The notes beneath the pieces are model-generated. The model was not told where the DNA came from and did not search any database. It was given only the letters and a program-made list of their open reading frames with translations. The position numbers and the translations under genes are program-made. Below are positions 34,101 through 47,673 of a stretch of DNA of 64,000 bases, piece by piece. Source of the stretch: Combretum micranthum (Eukaryota; Streptophyta; Magnoliopsida; Myrtales; Combretaceae). The stretch is taken from contig JAMXBD010000689.1 in NCBI GenBank assembly GCA_024138025.1, positions 620,001 through 684,000 on the forward strand, in the 5' to 3' direction. The stretch's first letter is position 1. Every line of letters starts with the position of its first letter.

Positions 34101-34694
34101 TCTAATGGTTGTTGCATTACATTAGACTAAGAATGTATGCCACTTTGTATTTGTTTGTGTTGTTGTGTACGGGGCCTCCGACTTATGTTTTCTATTATAG
34201 GTGTTGATGAAGATGATTATTGTGATCAAACGGGTTATGGCACCAACTTTGAGGAATTCCTTAGCGAGTGGGACTATTGGGGACCATGTCCTTGATGGTG
34301 TTTGTTTTGTAATAGATTAAGAAAATGTTTTTCCAAAATGATGCAATTTTCTTTTAGTTAAAGACTTAATCAAGACTTTTTTTAACTTCATGTAATTTTT
34401 GTTAAAGACTTACTCATAAGCCTTTGGTTTGTAATATTATGCATTAGGTTTATTTTTATATTTTGAGATAACCAAATTTTTATAATCTTTTGAAGTACCA
34501 ACTTGAGTAGTACTATTTGTGTAATAGTATATGTAGTTCTACTTTTAATGAGTAACTTTTGTAAATGTGTTCGAGGTACATTTAAGCAATCAATCGACAT
34601 AAATGTTATTTTAAACAGAAGCCTTCCGTAATGCTTTAGTATTACACCTGGCTGGTCTGTGCATGCCTGAATTTTTAGGTTTGAGGGCGTGACA
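31199..34694 (+). mobile_element. long LTR (family 1), unit 2
   Basis: 3496 bp from TGCCACGCC to GGGCGTGACA; the ends are near inverted complements and TG...CA. Single copy of the segment duplicated in unit 1. No coding domains except a short conserved frame near its end (34200-34293). Flanks ACTAA and AAAAT do not match. The left border lies just after TNL1 and the right border in a CW-gene intron, so this LTR occupies the junction between the units. Confidence 0.72.
33100..33320. repeat. GTGATC/GATCAC palindrome cluster in the LTR
   Basis: Dense near-palindromes such as GATCACAGGCGTGATC and CATCACGGGCGTGATG, about a dozen GTGAT or ATCAC cores in 220 bp. Also present at 5935-6150 and 8370-8585. 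Confidence 0.8.
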
Positions 34695-34760
34695 AAAATA
34701 GTCATTTGATGAGATCCTATGACTAGACCTTACTGCATGGAGCTTCCATTTGTTTGGCAG

Positions 34761-37700
34761 GAGCAAACTTTAGTGATTATGGTTCTTTTTTACCGGCATA
34801 TGAACGATCTCTCTCAAAATGGACTCGTTCAAGGTCCCTGCAAAGAAACTATAGTGCTATTAGGTCTCCTCGTGTTTTGTCTACAGAGGTAAGTAGACCG
34901 AGTTAAATTTAGATCATTTTGTTGGCAACTTTGGTGTACCTTCTGTTCGTAAGCATAAAGAAGCTAAATTTGCTGATGCCAAGATCAGACAGGATGTGCT
35001 TTCAAAAGAAAGAGAAAGTGAAAAAAGGGCCTTTAACAGCCTATCATCTAAAATGTCTGAGAAAGATGTTTCAACTGCTAGTCTTACTGACATAGTACCT
35101 CTTGCAGTGCAACCTCTTGTTATAGAGGAATGGGTTTGCTGTGATCTGTGTCAGAAATGGAGACTTCTACCTTATGGTAAAAAACTGGAGGAACTCCCAG
35201 ACAAATGGACTTGTAGCATGCTGGACTGGCTGTAAGTGTCAAATAATTTCTTTTGGGTTGACAAAAGTGAATGATACCCGTGCCTCAAGGTAGAAAGACA
35301 TGCAAATACACTTGGATTGCCTTTTAATCTTATTTTGAAAGGGTTGCCTTTTGATTTCAATATGTTTTTAATATATATTTTCTTTTCTTTTTTTCTTCCC
35401 CTCCCAATTTGCAGTCCAAATATGAACCACCGTGATGTGATGGGGGAGGAGACGACAAAGACCCTTCAAGCTAGGTATCAAATACCAATTCACGATAATC
35501 AAATCAATGTCAATGGGTCTGATTCCAATATTGGCCTTGCTCCTAGGGCAACTCAAACTGATATATATCAAAGCACTCTAGCTTCAGTGAAGCCCAGCAC
35601 GTCTACGAGGATACATCAAATCCATGTACACATAATGCATCATTCCAGGTCTCACACTCTAAAAAGAAGATGTCAGATGCTGTGAAAAGCAGCAGCTTGA
35701 ATGACATGAATCAACCTGTTCCACACTCGCATATTTTGGAAAGAGAGGGTTTTCCTCAGTTAAACAAGCAAAACATGCCTGTGGGAAAAGATGTGCTTAA
35801 AATTAAAAAGAAGAATGCAGATGGAGGTACCAATCAAAAAACTTACACCTTCTGTTTTGTCTTTCAGATATCTTTTAACGGATGCAACCAACTCCATTTT
35901 TTTCAATAAATTTCAGCAAATGATTCTAAGCTTTTAAAGCTGAAGGGCAAGAGAAAGGCTGATCCATTTGAGTTTGAAGATGAAACCCCCCAAAAGGATT
36001 AAGGCAGATAAAGTAAACATTGCTACTAATTATGAAAATTCTGATCTCAAACCTGGAGAAGTAGGTCTTGGTTCAAGGCTGCCTTCATCCACTAATACAA
36101 GTGAGAAGCATAAAAGAAATGGGTGTCATTCTTCATCAGTGGAGGTGAAGCATGAGTTTTCAAGTGGTTTGTTGAAGAAATACTGTGATCAAGCTCAGTT
36201 TTCAACAGATAGTGCATCCTTAGATTCGAGAACCTGCGGCAAAGGCAGAATCCAACAAAGAAAAGAAAATCGCAGGATTGGATGGCTGACCAGAACAATG
36301 GTATAGATCATCATTATGCAAAGGAAATCATGGCATTTATGGAGGAGAGTGGTGAGCACTTATCTTTAGTAGAAAAGAAGCCAAGGGTGTCGTTGACAGT
36401 AGGAAAATACTCTAGTGAGAGTGATGGCAACAAGCAATCCAATAAAAATGTTGAGGTATCCTCGAAGTTCTTGGCTGCCCTTTGAAATCATCTGGCTAAT
36501 GGTATCGAAAAGAGCAGTGGGGGGATGGATCAGCAACCAAGGAAACATCAAAAAATATTTTGACTTCAACATTCGATGGAGCATATAGATTTGTTAAAAG
36601 GAGATGCAGGACACAGACAGATTCCATTAGCAGCTATGTCAAGCTCTTCAAAGGTTTCTGGATCGCAACAGGCCAGAACCAACTATGAAGAAGGGAGAAG
36701 TTCACCTGGAATCTGTTTCATCATCTCCCTAGAGGGCATCCAAGTTGGCAAAGTTTACTTTAAAAGGAGATGACATCTGTGGTAATGGTGGTGCTGTTAA
36801 TGGGGGTTTCTTGTTGAAAGGTGACACAAGAAAAGGTTATGATGTTAAAGTCAACCCCAGCAATGATCCTTCCTTTGCAATTAGGAAGGAGAAGGTTTTG
36901 CATGGCTCTGCAATTCCAGATCATTGAGATGGATACACTGATAACAAATTGAGCTGTGATGCTACATTACATGCTGAAATGCATCTAGTCAATGTCACTG
37001 GTGATTTTGAGAAGTGAGAGGACTTTAGCGGCAATCACTTCAGGGATCATGGTTCAGATGAAAAAAGATCACATGAAAAGCCTCTTGCTGGTGTTTATTC
37101 TACCCAGAATTATGGAAATGTTCTTGCCTCACTTGATAAAGATAGGGACAGAAATCTTGGTTCTGAGTTTGACAGAGATGGGGTTAAGGCTACTGCTGGT
37201 CTATAAAGTAAAAGGAAAGTAGCGTATTTAAGTCAGGGGCAAAAACATGGATCTGTAGACAGTGCTGACCATATTAAACCTTGTGAAGCATCTGAGGATG
37301 TAAGAGACATTTCTGCTACCAAGAATGAGAAGCATCATAGTACTACTATAGGATCAGGATCTACAGGGCACTTGTCAGATGACTGTGGAATGGTTGAACA
37401 ATCAAAGCGAAAGAAGCAAGACCCTTCAAATGGGAGATCAGGCGTGCAATCTGGCACAGTCGCATCTCTACAGCACCAGTGTCAGGATTCTAGGAATGGA
37501 AAAAAAGGTGATGTTGCACAGGTAGAGCTGAGAAGTGGAAAGTCTAGACTGTCTTCGCTTGCTGAATATGGAAAGACCCAAGGAACACCTTCTCAGTGTC
37601 CTGTACAAACAGGATTGCAGAAAGGAGTATCTAATGGCCCAGTTGATTCTTCTGATGGCAATGATGTAACAAAGAAATCAATAAATCATGATGCTAAAAT

Positions 37701-39915
37701 GAATCAAGATCGTAGAGGTCGTATAATCTGCACAGTTGAGGACCATGGAGGCTAATATGATGCTTCAACTAGCCCACTGAGAAGAAAAGTTTCTGTCCAA
37801 AAAGCTATTGATGTTTTGAAAGAAGCTAAATGCCTTAAGGATGATGCAGCTCGTTATAAGGTTTCCATGTTCAATCCTCTGATGACTTGGCTATGAGATT
37901 TATTATAGTTGCCTTTTCATTTGCTTACTAGTTGAATCTTTCTTTAACGCATGATGTGTGCAAAGCTCTGAATTTGGTTTTGAGGGCAATGAGGAACATT
38001 TTAACGCTGCCCTTAAGTTTCTTCTTGGAGCCTCGCTTCTTGAAACTTGCAATGCTGAGAGTGGAAGACATGGTTAAATGACTCCTTTGCAGGTGTATTA
38101 TATTGCTGCAAGACATTTTGAGTAAGTTTTTTATTCTTATATATTAAGCTGTAACGCTAGAGTGTCCCTTTTCCTATCTTTAGTTTTTAGTTATTCAAGT
38201 GGAAGAGCAGTTGGTATTTATCTAGTTCTCAATTCTATGGAATTTGCTATTCAAGTTCAGCTTGTGCCTTTCGCATTTTGTATCTCACTACAATTTTAGG
38301 ATTGACTCCTGCTCCAAGCTCCATATTTGCTACCTATGTGAGGTCAATGTTCTGATGCAACTTAGCTGTGTATCATTTATTTTTTATTACACTGCTTCTC
38401 AAAATTTTGTGGTGTACTGATCAACTGTTTGCCATGCACTCATAATGAAGTGATAATTTCGGGTCTGCTAGAAACAGCTTAATGGTGTTGTACCCCCTTT
38501 AGCATTGATTGCTTTCTTGGCCATGTTTCTGAACCATTCAATTTATAGATCATGTGCAGTTGAATTTGAGGGACGCCAAGAGATGGCTGCTGCTGCGTTG
38601 GCTTGCAAGTGTATTGAAGTGGCCTATTTGAGGGTAGTTTATTGCAAACATTCTAGTTTAAGTAGAGACTGGGATGAGGTACAAGCAACTCTGCTAGTGG
38701 TTCCACAAGGTATAGCTCAAACTGAATTTTGAACCACATCCTTTATTGTGTTCCAATTCTGCATGATTTCAAGGAACTAAATAATATCAAACCCTCTTTA
38801 ATTGTGCTTGTGTCTGTGCATGATGGTTATGTGATTGTCCTAAAATAAATGGGGTACTGTGTATTGTTATTTGTATTTTTTTGAGTATAACCTATGCAAT
38901 GTTTCTCAGGAGATTCACCATCATCTTCTGCATCGGATGTTGATAATCTAAATAACCTAGGAGTGGTAGATAGGCATAATTTATCAAAGAGTGCTGCTTC
39001 TCATGCCATGGGAAATAATATTTCTGTTGCTCAAAACCATCCTAGTGTCTCTTGATTACTCGACTTTGTAAGTATGAGATGGTTCTGAATTTCTTCTTCT
39101 TCTTTGTCTTTTTGTCCCCTTATATGTCCAATTTCAACCTTCTCGAGTATTCTTCTATTTTTTCTTAGTAAGTTTTTCTCCCAAAGCTAAATATTTCTAT
39201 TATGCATAACAAAGTGGGGTTTCATTGTAACTGTTTTGTTCATTATAATGCCATGCTTGATCCTAATGATGTGGAGAAACAAATCTCAAGCAAACCTGTA
39301 TCTGGCATGTGGATATAAATATGTTCTGCTCATGGTAAAACTTCAAACGGGTTTTGCCACTATGTAAAACTCAGTTGGTATATGCATTTAGCCCAAAGGA
39401 CATGAAAAATGTAGCAATAATAAGTTAATTTTCTGCATATCTACCAGTGTATAACATAGGCTTATTAATATGAAGTGATGGTTATGTTGTACCACTGGAG
39501 TTATGCATTGCATCCGTTCACAGTTAAGGTGTTTGGCCTTCCTATGATGCATTTGGTAGATCCACACATTTCATCTTTACAGGTCTTTTAGGTGCAATCC
39601 TCATATTTGTTGAAGTTAGCCATGCTTTCTTAAGCCTGGTTGAGCTTTATTTTGGAGGATGTGTGGAGTTTCATTGCATTTCCTTTTTCATTTTTCAGAC
39701 AAAGGATGTTGAATTTGCCGTGGGTGCCTCCAAAAAATCTCAGCTTCTTTCTCAGTAGCTAATGCAACCATGGAGGAGGCCCAGAATAAGGAGCACATAG
39801 TATCTGTTAAAAAAGTAATAAGACTTCAGCTTCCAAGATATAGAGGGTCTAATACGTTTGGTTCAGCTTGCAAGGGAGGCCATAGGCCAGTCGGGTTTCA
39901 GTGGTGCTAGAGATT
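34761..39915 (+). pseudogene. CW-type zinc finger gene, pseudogene copy 2 (unit 2)
   Basis: Longer copy of the same chromatin-reader family. Readable parts in order: DYGSFLPAYERSLSKW (34761); the CW domain EEWVCCDLCQKWRLLPYG to CSMLDWL (35125-35231) and an intron (35232-35414); PNMNHRDV; KSSSLNDMNQPVPHSH; KGKRKADPFEFEDETPQK (35940); KYSSESDGNKQS; SGVQSGTVASLQHQ (37440); KVSVQKAIDVLKEAKCLKD (37785); RQEMAAAALACKCIEVAYLR (38575); GDSPSSSASDVDNLNN (38911); and a C-terminal block (39701-39910). Frames shift repeatedly and stops interrupt the middle. The fourth zinc Cys expected in the NRC motif reads NHR. Upstream exons are replaced by the LTR. Intact over its whole length though broken, unlike copy 1. 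Confidence 0.9.
35125..35450 (+). other. CW domain of the unit-2 pseudogene
   Basis: Cys at 35140-35142 and 35149-35151 (CDLC), the conserved Trp at 35158-35160 and a third Cys at 35212-35214 are kept. The last part, after the intron, reads PNMNHRDV, missing the fourth zinc-binding Cys. Known CW domains need four Cys, so folding is doubtful. Confidence 0.85.
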
Positions 39916-41864
39916 AATCATCCGTGTACATATCATGTTTTTTTTTCCTTAATTTATTTTCCCCATTGAGCAAGGATGAGATTTGAGGGAATCACATATA
40001 TGCATCTGGAAACCTGTAAATAGGAAGGCCACCTGCACCTAGAGCTACTAATCTGTACATGTGTGTAAAGTGAGATATTTTTGAAAATTTTGTCCCCTAT
40101 TCGTTCAGTGTTAGCTCAGTGCCACATAGATATAACATACCATACCTGCACTGGAGTTGCTAGAGTTGGGAAAGAGAATTGCATTCTCTTTTGGGAGTGG
40201 AACATGAATGTTCATGTTCCAGTACACAATATTTTTTTATTTGGTGACTGGGAGCAAGAGGGTTATTAAATCAGACGGCCTTAGCTGACCAATTTGAGGA
40301 GGTTGGGTAGTTGGTGAAGTTTTGACTGTAATACTGAGAAAGGGATGCCTCATGGATGTTATATGGATCTGCTTTTAACAATATCCATAGAACTTAAAAT
40401 TCTTGAAAATGAATTTCTTTATATATCACATGGTTAACTTGATCTTCAAATGGTTGTTCGATCATGATGATTCAAGCCCTCAAGTTGTGAGCAGGTAAGC
40501 CGTAGGTTCACTGATTGTATCTCTATCTACACACCCCCTTCAATTTTATGTATCTAATACATTCTCCTTCATAAATGTAGGTTGGTTTTGTGCAGCCATT
40601 TGTTCTTTGTAGAATTCCAAGTTGTTTATCAAAGGTAAAATTAAGGATCCGCCGTGATATCTCGTCTGTCATTTTCTCCTTTCCACTTCTTCTAGCTATA
40701 TGCATCAGTGTATTTGGGGTCGTGTATATTAATAGTGGTAGTTCGCCTTGTGACCAGGGAATCTGGTGCTTGCTGTGTACACCAATTCATTGGAATTTTG
40801 CTTGAATGAGTACATATTGGTGGCCATTTTCCAGCTTCAACAAGCACAAATAATGCAAGGGTATACCTGCAGTTAAATGAGGTTGCTGGCCTAGCCCATG
40901 TCTTTTTTATTTCATTTAGACTTACAGGAGTGCAAGCTTTTTCCTCATGTTGTAGTGAGATTTTTCTTTCCTTATTTTCCACCTCGTAATTGTTTCCACC
41001 TTTTTTATTCTATATGAAAATTTTTACATTTTGGGCGTCTGGAGAATCTAGATTTAGAATAAAATTTATTGGATGTATTTTCTATCAATGGTGATTCCAT
41101 TTCTTGCTAGCAATATCCCTCATCTCATGATATCTATCTGCTATATAGTTGAAGTAAGCTGCTTTGGAAAGATAAGTTGGATGTGTTAGTTCACCTTCAG
41201 GTTCCTGCTATCCTATTGTGATCCTACCACGGTTTGGAGTATGAGTCTTTTAAGGTGGTTTATGGATTCATCTTCTATTAACACCGCTAACCTACCCATT
41301 CATCACAGCGCGTTAATTAATTAGAGCCATAAAGATTATCAATAATTTTGCTAACCAAGAAGTATGTGAAAAAATATTGTTGTGAGGATTCTCATTTTAT
41401 CTTTCTTGACGGGCATCTGCCGCATTCATTTACTTCTATATCAATTTGGAAGATACTTATTACCAATACCTGTAACATCCCCTCCCATGCACCGTTACAT
41501 AGCCGTTTTTGCTGGATATACTTCAGGTCATTTGTATGAAAAGAAATTGCATGCATGGAGTCAGAAATGTTTGCTCCATTCTGCTCACACACCGGGAGGA
41601 AGCCTAAATGATGCTTTACTGAGAGGGTTGTGGTTCCAAAACGTGTCTTTTCACTGGGCTCAAATGAAATATTCACCGGGGATTTGCTGGTTAGAAACCA
41701 TTAAGGAATAATAGCTGGAACGGTGGTTTCATGGTTCCATTAAGTACTATTGCTCTTGAGCAGGTTCTGTTTGGTTCTCCTTTAGAGAAAGTGTGAACCA
41801 ATGGTTCCATAACAGATCTGGTGGTTTGCGGCCAACCACCCATGTCCAAGAGAGATGCACAAAA
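39916..41864. other. no gene recognised; former 3' flank of the CW gene plus unknown sequence
   Basis: Begins with what should be the untranslated end of the CW gene. Short ORFs on both strands match nothing I recognise. TGTAACATCCCCTCCC near 41470 resembles the first bases of a gypsy-type LTR, but no matching end was found. Confidence 0.5.
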
Positions 41865-42635
41865 AGATTGGACTTGAAATTTTTTCTTACCAAAAATGCC
41901 TGCATTTGCAGCATCCATTTTTTGAAATGATGAAATCTGCTAACATCTCTGATAATGAATTCTCTTTCAACAATCTCACTAATCAACTTGAAAGCCTCAT
42001 GACAGTCCTAGCACATTCGCAAGTTCTTCATGATTTTTATGGTTAATTCTTTTCTAATAGTTAAGAGAGCAAAACCCGGGGCCAATCTTTCACTATGCAG
42101 TCCTACTATGTCCTCTTTGGTCTCCTCTTCCACATCAAGAGACATCGCGCTCTTCCCCACATACCCTTTCTCTTTCAATTTCTTCTCCAATTCCCTCAAC
42201 AAAGACACCATCTCAGTATGCTTATGACAAGTAAGTCTCCAGCATGGAACACATATGTTATATAGCGGCAACCAGGTTGCTTGTGAATTTGGTTCTGCTT
42301 CATCTGAACCCGTAGATTATGAACATTCTCCCAATCTCCAGCTAAAGCATAAGCATTGGACATTGTAACATAGGCACCAGCTAGTTGTTGGTTTGATTTG
42401 ATTAACCATGTGCTTGCTTCTAATGCAATGTCTACCCTTCTACGGAGTCTACTTGCAGACAGTAGTGTTCCCCATAAAATGGCTCCTTCATCTGGTCTGA
42501 CTTGTATGATTTTGCTAAATGGAAAGCCTCATCAAGGCAACCTGTTCGACTGAGCATATCAACGACACAAGTATAGTGCTTTGCTGCTGGGACAATTTCA
42601 TGTTTTGAATGTGTGTGGGTATTATTCCGGATGCA
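41865..42635 (-). pseudogene. DYW-type pentatricopeptide repeat protein, C-terminal fragment
   Basis: Plant organelle RNA-editing protein remnant. On the minus strand: the last PPR motif (AAKHYTCVVDMLSRTGC) near 42590; E-motif pieces (NAYALAGDWENV; GCRY); then the DYW deaminase part with LHSERLAPGFALL near 42095, KIMKNLRMC, a TAG stop, [12 protein letters not shown], and [12 protein letters not shown] at about 41920. The zinc-binding HSE and CxxCH signatures are recognisable, but an in-frame TAG sits between the two Cys. One extra T at about 41918-41923 shifts the last codons, which otherwise end in a tryptophan-terminated DYW-like tail. The N-terminal repeats are absent. Unit 1 lacks this segment. 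Confidence 0.85.
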
Positions 42636-44930
42636 ACAATCACGTATATGCCGCGTGACTATTGTGCTACATGTGATTTAGGGAAACAACACGTGTAAGG
42701 GTGATCAGGAGAGAATTGTATAGGGAGGAGGAGTAGACAGTCTTAGTAGGCTCTAACACACTCATGGAAGCGTGTATGTTCTTAAGTGAGTCAAGTAATT
42801 GACTCATAAAAATGGAAATCCAGTAGCATGACGGCGTTTGTCCAAGATTTTACCTATCCAAATGAGGTAAGAATTAAGAGTATTTATAAAGAATCTAGCT
42901 ATCGATGTCGTTCGTCAGATGAGACAGACAACCAACAACTAGAATGAGTCCCTTTCATTATGGATATGGATGTGGGCCTCTTTGTGGACCTAAGCTCATT
43001 GAGGCCTTCATTTGTAATGTGTGTGAGCCAATTTGAGAAATGTTAAAATTGGACAAGCCAATTCCAATGGATCCTACTCTAAGCCTTCCATGCCAATTCT
43101 CCCATGATCATCCCAATAAACCAGGCTTAACTCTGTAAGCCCTGTCACATTAGCCCATAGAGTCAAACCCAGATAAAAACTAGGCTCAAGACCTTTATAA
43201 CAAGATTAATACATCTACATTTTGCCCCCTTACCAAAGTTCTTCGGGTTATATCGGAAGGGTTTGGACTTTATTTCAGCCTTTGACAAATTGACGAGGCT
43301 TCTATCAGCACATGCGCACTATAACATAGCTACATGGCTACCTAGTGCATTTTCATGATTGAGCATATCATTTTACCAATAGGTGTGCCATAGGATCTTG
43401 GTGTCGTGACCAACCCGAGAGCCTTGTTATGCAAAGTTAGAGCGCCTATTCTCAAAGCGCGAAACGCCAAAGCAGGCCTTGATTAAGCTTTTGTAGTTCA
43501 AGCTTGAGTTAATTTGATTATGGTTGAACCAAATCTGAGTTCGAATTTAGCTACACTTAAATAATGTTTATAGATAGATTCAACTTGTTTATGCAACCTT
43601 CGAGTTTCATCAACAAATCTTATTATAAGCTCATGTAGGAAACATATCATTTCTTCGATTGCATGCTTGCTCACGAGATGATATGTAAGTAGCCAATTGT
43701 GCACCCAAAGCAAGCATAGCAAGAGTCTGAATGTTCCTAGGAATAGACTCTTCTGAGCGAATGATCCTAATTAACTCATTTGTGTATTCCGGTTCATTGG
43801 CAAAGAAGGATCAAGTTCATCTTGGGCATCATTAGATTGAACTATAACAACAAATGCAAGAAGGCAAATCCAACTGTATAGCCTACATGTCCTAGCTGAC
43901 CGAAAAGCATGTTCATATCTGATTCTGGTAAGCAAGGGAAATCAAAGATCTAGAGGAATGTTATACTGCTCAATGCATTGTTTCATTAAAGCAAGATCAT
44001 CCTCTTTTCGCATGTGAAGATAAGGAATGTGTATCACTCTCAAACTAGAAACCTATGCATCAATATTGGCTTCCGCATTTTTAGAGTTGAGGCCCTTATC
44101 TTGGAAAAAGGAAAAAAAAAAAAAAAGAAGAAAAGTATGTTTTCTATGGTTTAGGTTTTTAATGAGGAATTATTATTATAAATCGTATTAGTAAAAAAAA
44201 AGTATATTTTTAAGTATTATAAAGGGATGTTGGAATTTTTTTTTCTTATCTCTTCATGTTAAACAACCCAACCACCCCACACCCACATTATATCCACACA
44301 CGCACGCGCGCACGCTATAGTGGAAGAATATAGGATCTCGTTCTTCTATATATAAATAATATAAGCTCCACAAGATGGCAAGTTGAGATAAAATATATAA
44401 ATGAAAATAAAATTAGTAGATACTAGAATTTTCAACATGGAAAATTCTAGTGTGAGGGAAAATCGTGGACCTAATCAAGTAAAAATATCTCTACTATTCT
44501 TAAAATAATGGGTACACTAACATATGTTCTTCTTAGAAAACTAGAAATAAAAAATATTAGATCTTCACCAATAATAGTAGATAACAATAATTAAAATCAC
44601 AAAAGGGTATATCAGCACAAACAATAAGGAAGGTAAAATCACAAACTACTTATACCAATGTGTAGCTTATACAGTCAAGAACAATATACTAAAATTTAAT
44701 CTCAAATGAAATTCTAATATTCCTTCAAATCTCTAAATTTTTTCCGTTCTTCTCTCATTACCACCACTATTGTATTTACTCTCTATCTTATTGGCCTTCT
44801 TATGAGTCTTAGATATATCCCACAACTTATTGAAGAAGCCACATATGTTTTAACTTTTCAATTTTTGACTTAAAAGAGAAGTCTTCTCTAGCACCTCTTT
44901 TCTTCTTGATCTCTCTCTCTCTAATTTCTT
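42636..44930. other. no gene recognised between PPR and copia relics
   Basis: Low-complexity and unique sequence. A 74-codon minus-strand frame at 43498-43722 matches nothing I know. Poly-A at 44107-44125. 44300-44930 probably includes the 3' untranslated or LTR part of the adjoining copia relic, with CT-rich tracts at about 44910-44925 resembling a polypurine tract on the minus strand. Confidence 0.5.
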
Positions 44931-44934
44931 CTTG

Positions 44935-47673
44935 TTATGGAACACTTCTCCATGGGTAAGGTCTTAATCATCATATCTAAATCAGTATCATCGGTTTAGA
45001 TTTTCTTAAGTTACAACTACTTCATCTCTAGTGCTTCTTTAATCCAGTCATACTGCATTGCAATATGTTTTGGCCTTTAATGAAAGGTCGCATTCTTAAT
45101 GAGATGAATCGCACTCTCGCTGTCACAACACAGTATATATTTTTCTTAACTAAGACCCAACTCTTCTTGGAATTTCTACATCCTCAAGATCTCTTTCCCT
45201 GCTTCAGTAATAGTAATATATTCAACTTCCATGGAAGACAGCGCAACACATCTTTACAATTTAGATAGCCATGACACATCTCCCCCTACAAAAGTTATAT
45301 GTACCATAGAAGTGGACTTTCTAAAATCTACATCACTAGTCATATAAACATTTGTGTAACCATTTAACACCAATTTACTAGTACCAAAATATAAACATAA
45401 TCTAGAATTACTCTTAAGATACCTAAATATCCACTACACTACTTGCTAGTGTTCTTTACCAAGATTGCAAGAAGCCAGTTGACAACTATAACTACATGAG
45501 CAATATTTGGCCTTGTTCATACCATGACATATATCAAATCAATAGAAAATGCATAAGGGATTTTATTTATTTCTTCTTTTTTCTTTCTTATCTGGAGGAA
45601 ATTACTTCAAACTTAACTTAAAATGACTTCCAAGTGGAGTATTAACTAGTTTAGAATTGCCTCCATGAAACCTCTCCAAGACCTTCTCAATGTACTTTTC
45701 CGAGGATAACCATTGCTTTCCATTGTTCCTCTCACAAGTAATTCTCATATAAAAAAAAAGAGGAAAGAAACTTACTTTGTAATACCTAGATTTGTCATAG
45801 CAAAAGAATTTTCGAACTCTCTTTTGAGATCTTCAATTTTTTAGTATCATTGCCAATAATCAACATGTCATCCACATATAACAGTAAGATATTGAAATCA
45901 TCATAGGAGATTTTTTATTTTTTTTTGCGAATATAAAATAACTATAAGAAGTTTTAGCATACCCATGATTAGGCATGAAGGAATCAATTTCCCGTACCAC
46001 TTCCTCGAAGCTTGCTTAAGGCCATACAACTCTTTTTCAATATGCAAACAAGATTTTCTTTAGCTTTTGCTGTGAAAGCCTTAGGCTATTCTATATAAAT
46101 TCCTTCCTCCAAATCACCATGAAGGAAGGTTTCTATACATCGAGTTGCTCAATTCTTAAAATTAAAGTGGTTGCTAACTTAAGCTTAACTTGACTTGAAC
46201 ACTCTTCACACAGTGAAAATATTTCTTCAAAATCTACTCTCTTCTTATTGAAATCATTCATAACCAACCCTACCTTTACCTTAGCTGAGTTGTTCTCTTC
46301 TCTTTTTAACTTAAACACCATTTATTTTTTTTAGTATTCTCTTGCCTTGTGGTAGCTTTACTAACTCAAAGTACGGTTCTGTCTAACGATTGCATCTCTC
46401 TTGTGTGACTTTTAACCACTTCTCCTTATGCTCATGAGACATAACCTCTTCATATGCTTTGGCTTTTCTCCATCAATCTAGACCATGTATTCATATGGGG
46501 TTATCTATATGGTAGAACTGGGTCAATAGGCTCATTATCCCCATACTCATCATTAACTTACTGGGAGGCTCTGCCTTAACAATAGTACCATATTTGGCAA
46601 TTGACATGAAATTTTATTTCTTTTCGATATCTATAGTTGTTTATTCTTCAAAGGAAATAACATCTCCGCTTTTAACAACTTTCTTGTCAACCACATTCCA
46701 TAATTTGTAACTAAACTCCTCCATAACCTAGAAAGAAATACCTTTTTGACTTCCCATGAAAATCACCTAGAGTGTTTGAAAAATTCTTGATTTGCACCAC
46801 ATGGAATGTAGCACCGATATTTATTATCTATTTAAAGCGTATGACTGAGAGGTTATTAAGTTTTTCAACAATAACATCACAATCAAATACAGCTAAAGCA
46901 ATATCTTTTTGTTCTTTCTTATCCTTACCCTTTTTCCTTTGATTTCTCATGCTTAAAGAAGCTAATTCCATTCTCATATGACCTATTTTATTACAATGCT
47001 AGCATTTTATATCTTTTTGAGACTTTGACTTTCTTTTGAACTTGTCGCGGCTTTTACCTTTCTTGCAGTTTCTTGTTTGGCTTTGCCCCTTTGGTTCGAT
47101 AACCAAGGCCTCCAACTGTGAAGAGGATTCCAATGATTTTCTTCTCATCTCTTTATTTAGTATGCTACTCTTAGCAAGCTCTAAGGACACTATGCCATTA
47201 GTAACAAAATTACATAAAGACGTCCTAAGGGTTTCCCATGAATATGGCAATGTGCTAAGGAAAAAAAGTCCCTAAATATTATCATCAAACTTCACTCCTC
47301 TAGTAGCGAGTTGTTTCATGAATTCTTGGAAATAATTCATGTGATCTGCTACTAGAGACCCATCCATGTATTTCAAGGATAGCAATTACTTGATCAAATA
47401 CATTTTGCTATTACTGATCTTCTTGGTGTATACCTTTTCAAGTTGGTTTTGGATTTTTAGCATCTTTAGCTATATGGTTCCAAGCGTTGTCATCAACACA
47501 TTATTTAATATAGTCTCATACCTATCTGTACAATAGGTTTCACTCATCATGTGTAAAACCTTCTAGCTTTTGTTCAGCAAACATAAGTTGATGAAATTTC
47601 TTTGCATAAAGCAAATATTCCATCCATCTTGCCTGTCCAAAAAAGCAAAGTTAGAGCCATTTAAGCTGCTCAT
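44935..47673 (-). pseudogene. copia polyprotein relic, unit 2
   Basis: Same relic as 11478-14038 but extending further at its 3' end. Gag start at 47673 (MSNLNGP), zinc knuckle near 46990, reverse transcriptase YVDD at 45867-45878, RNase H, and the conserved pol end around TLPMEKC near 44945. It shares the missing integrase core with unit 1, so that deletion predates the duplication. Many frameshifts; not functional. Confidence 0.88.
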
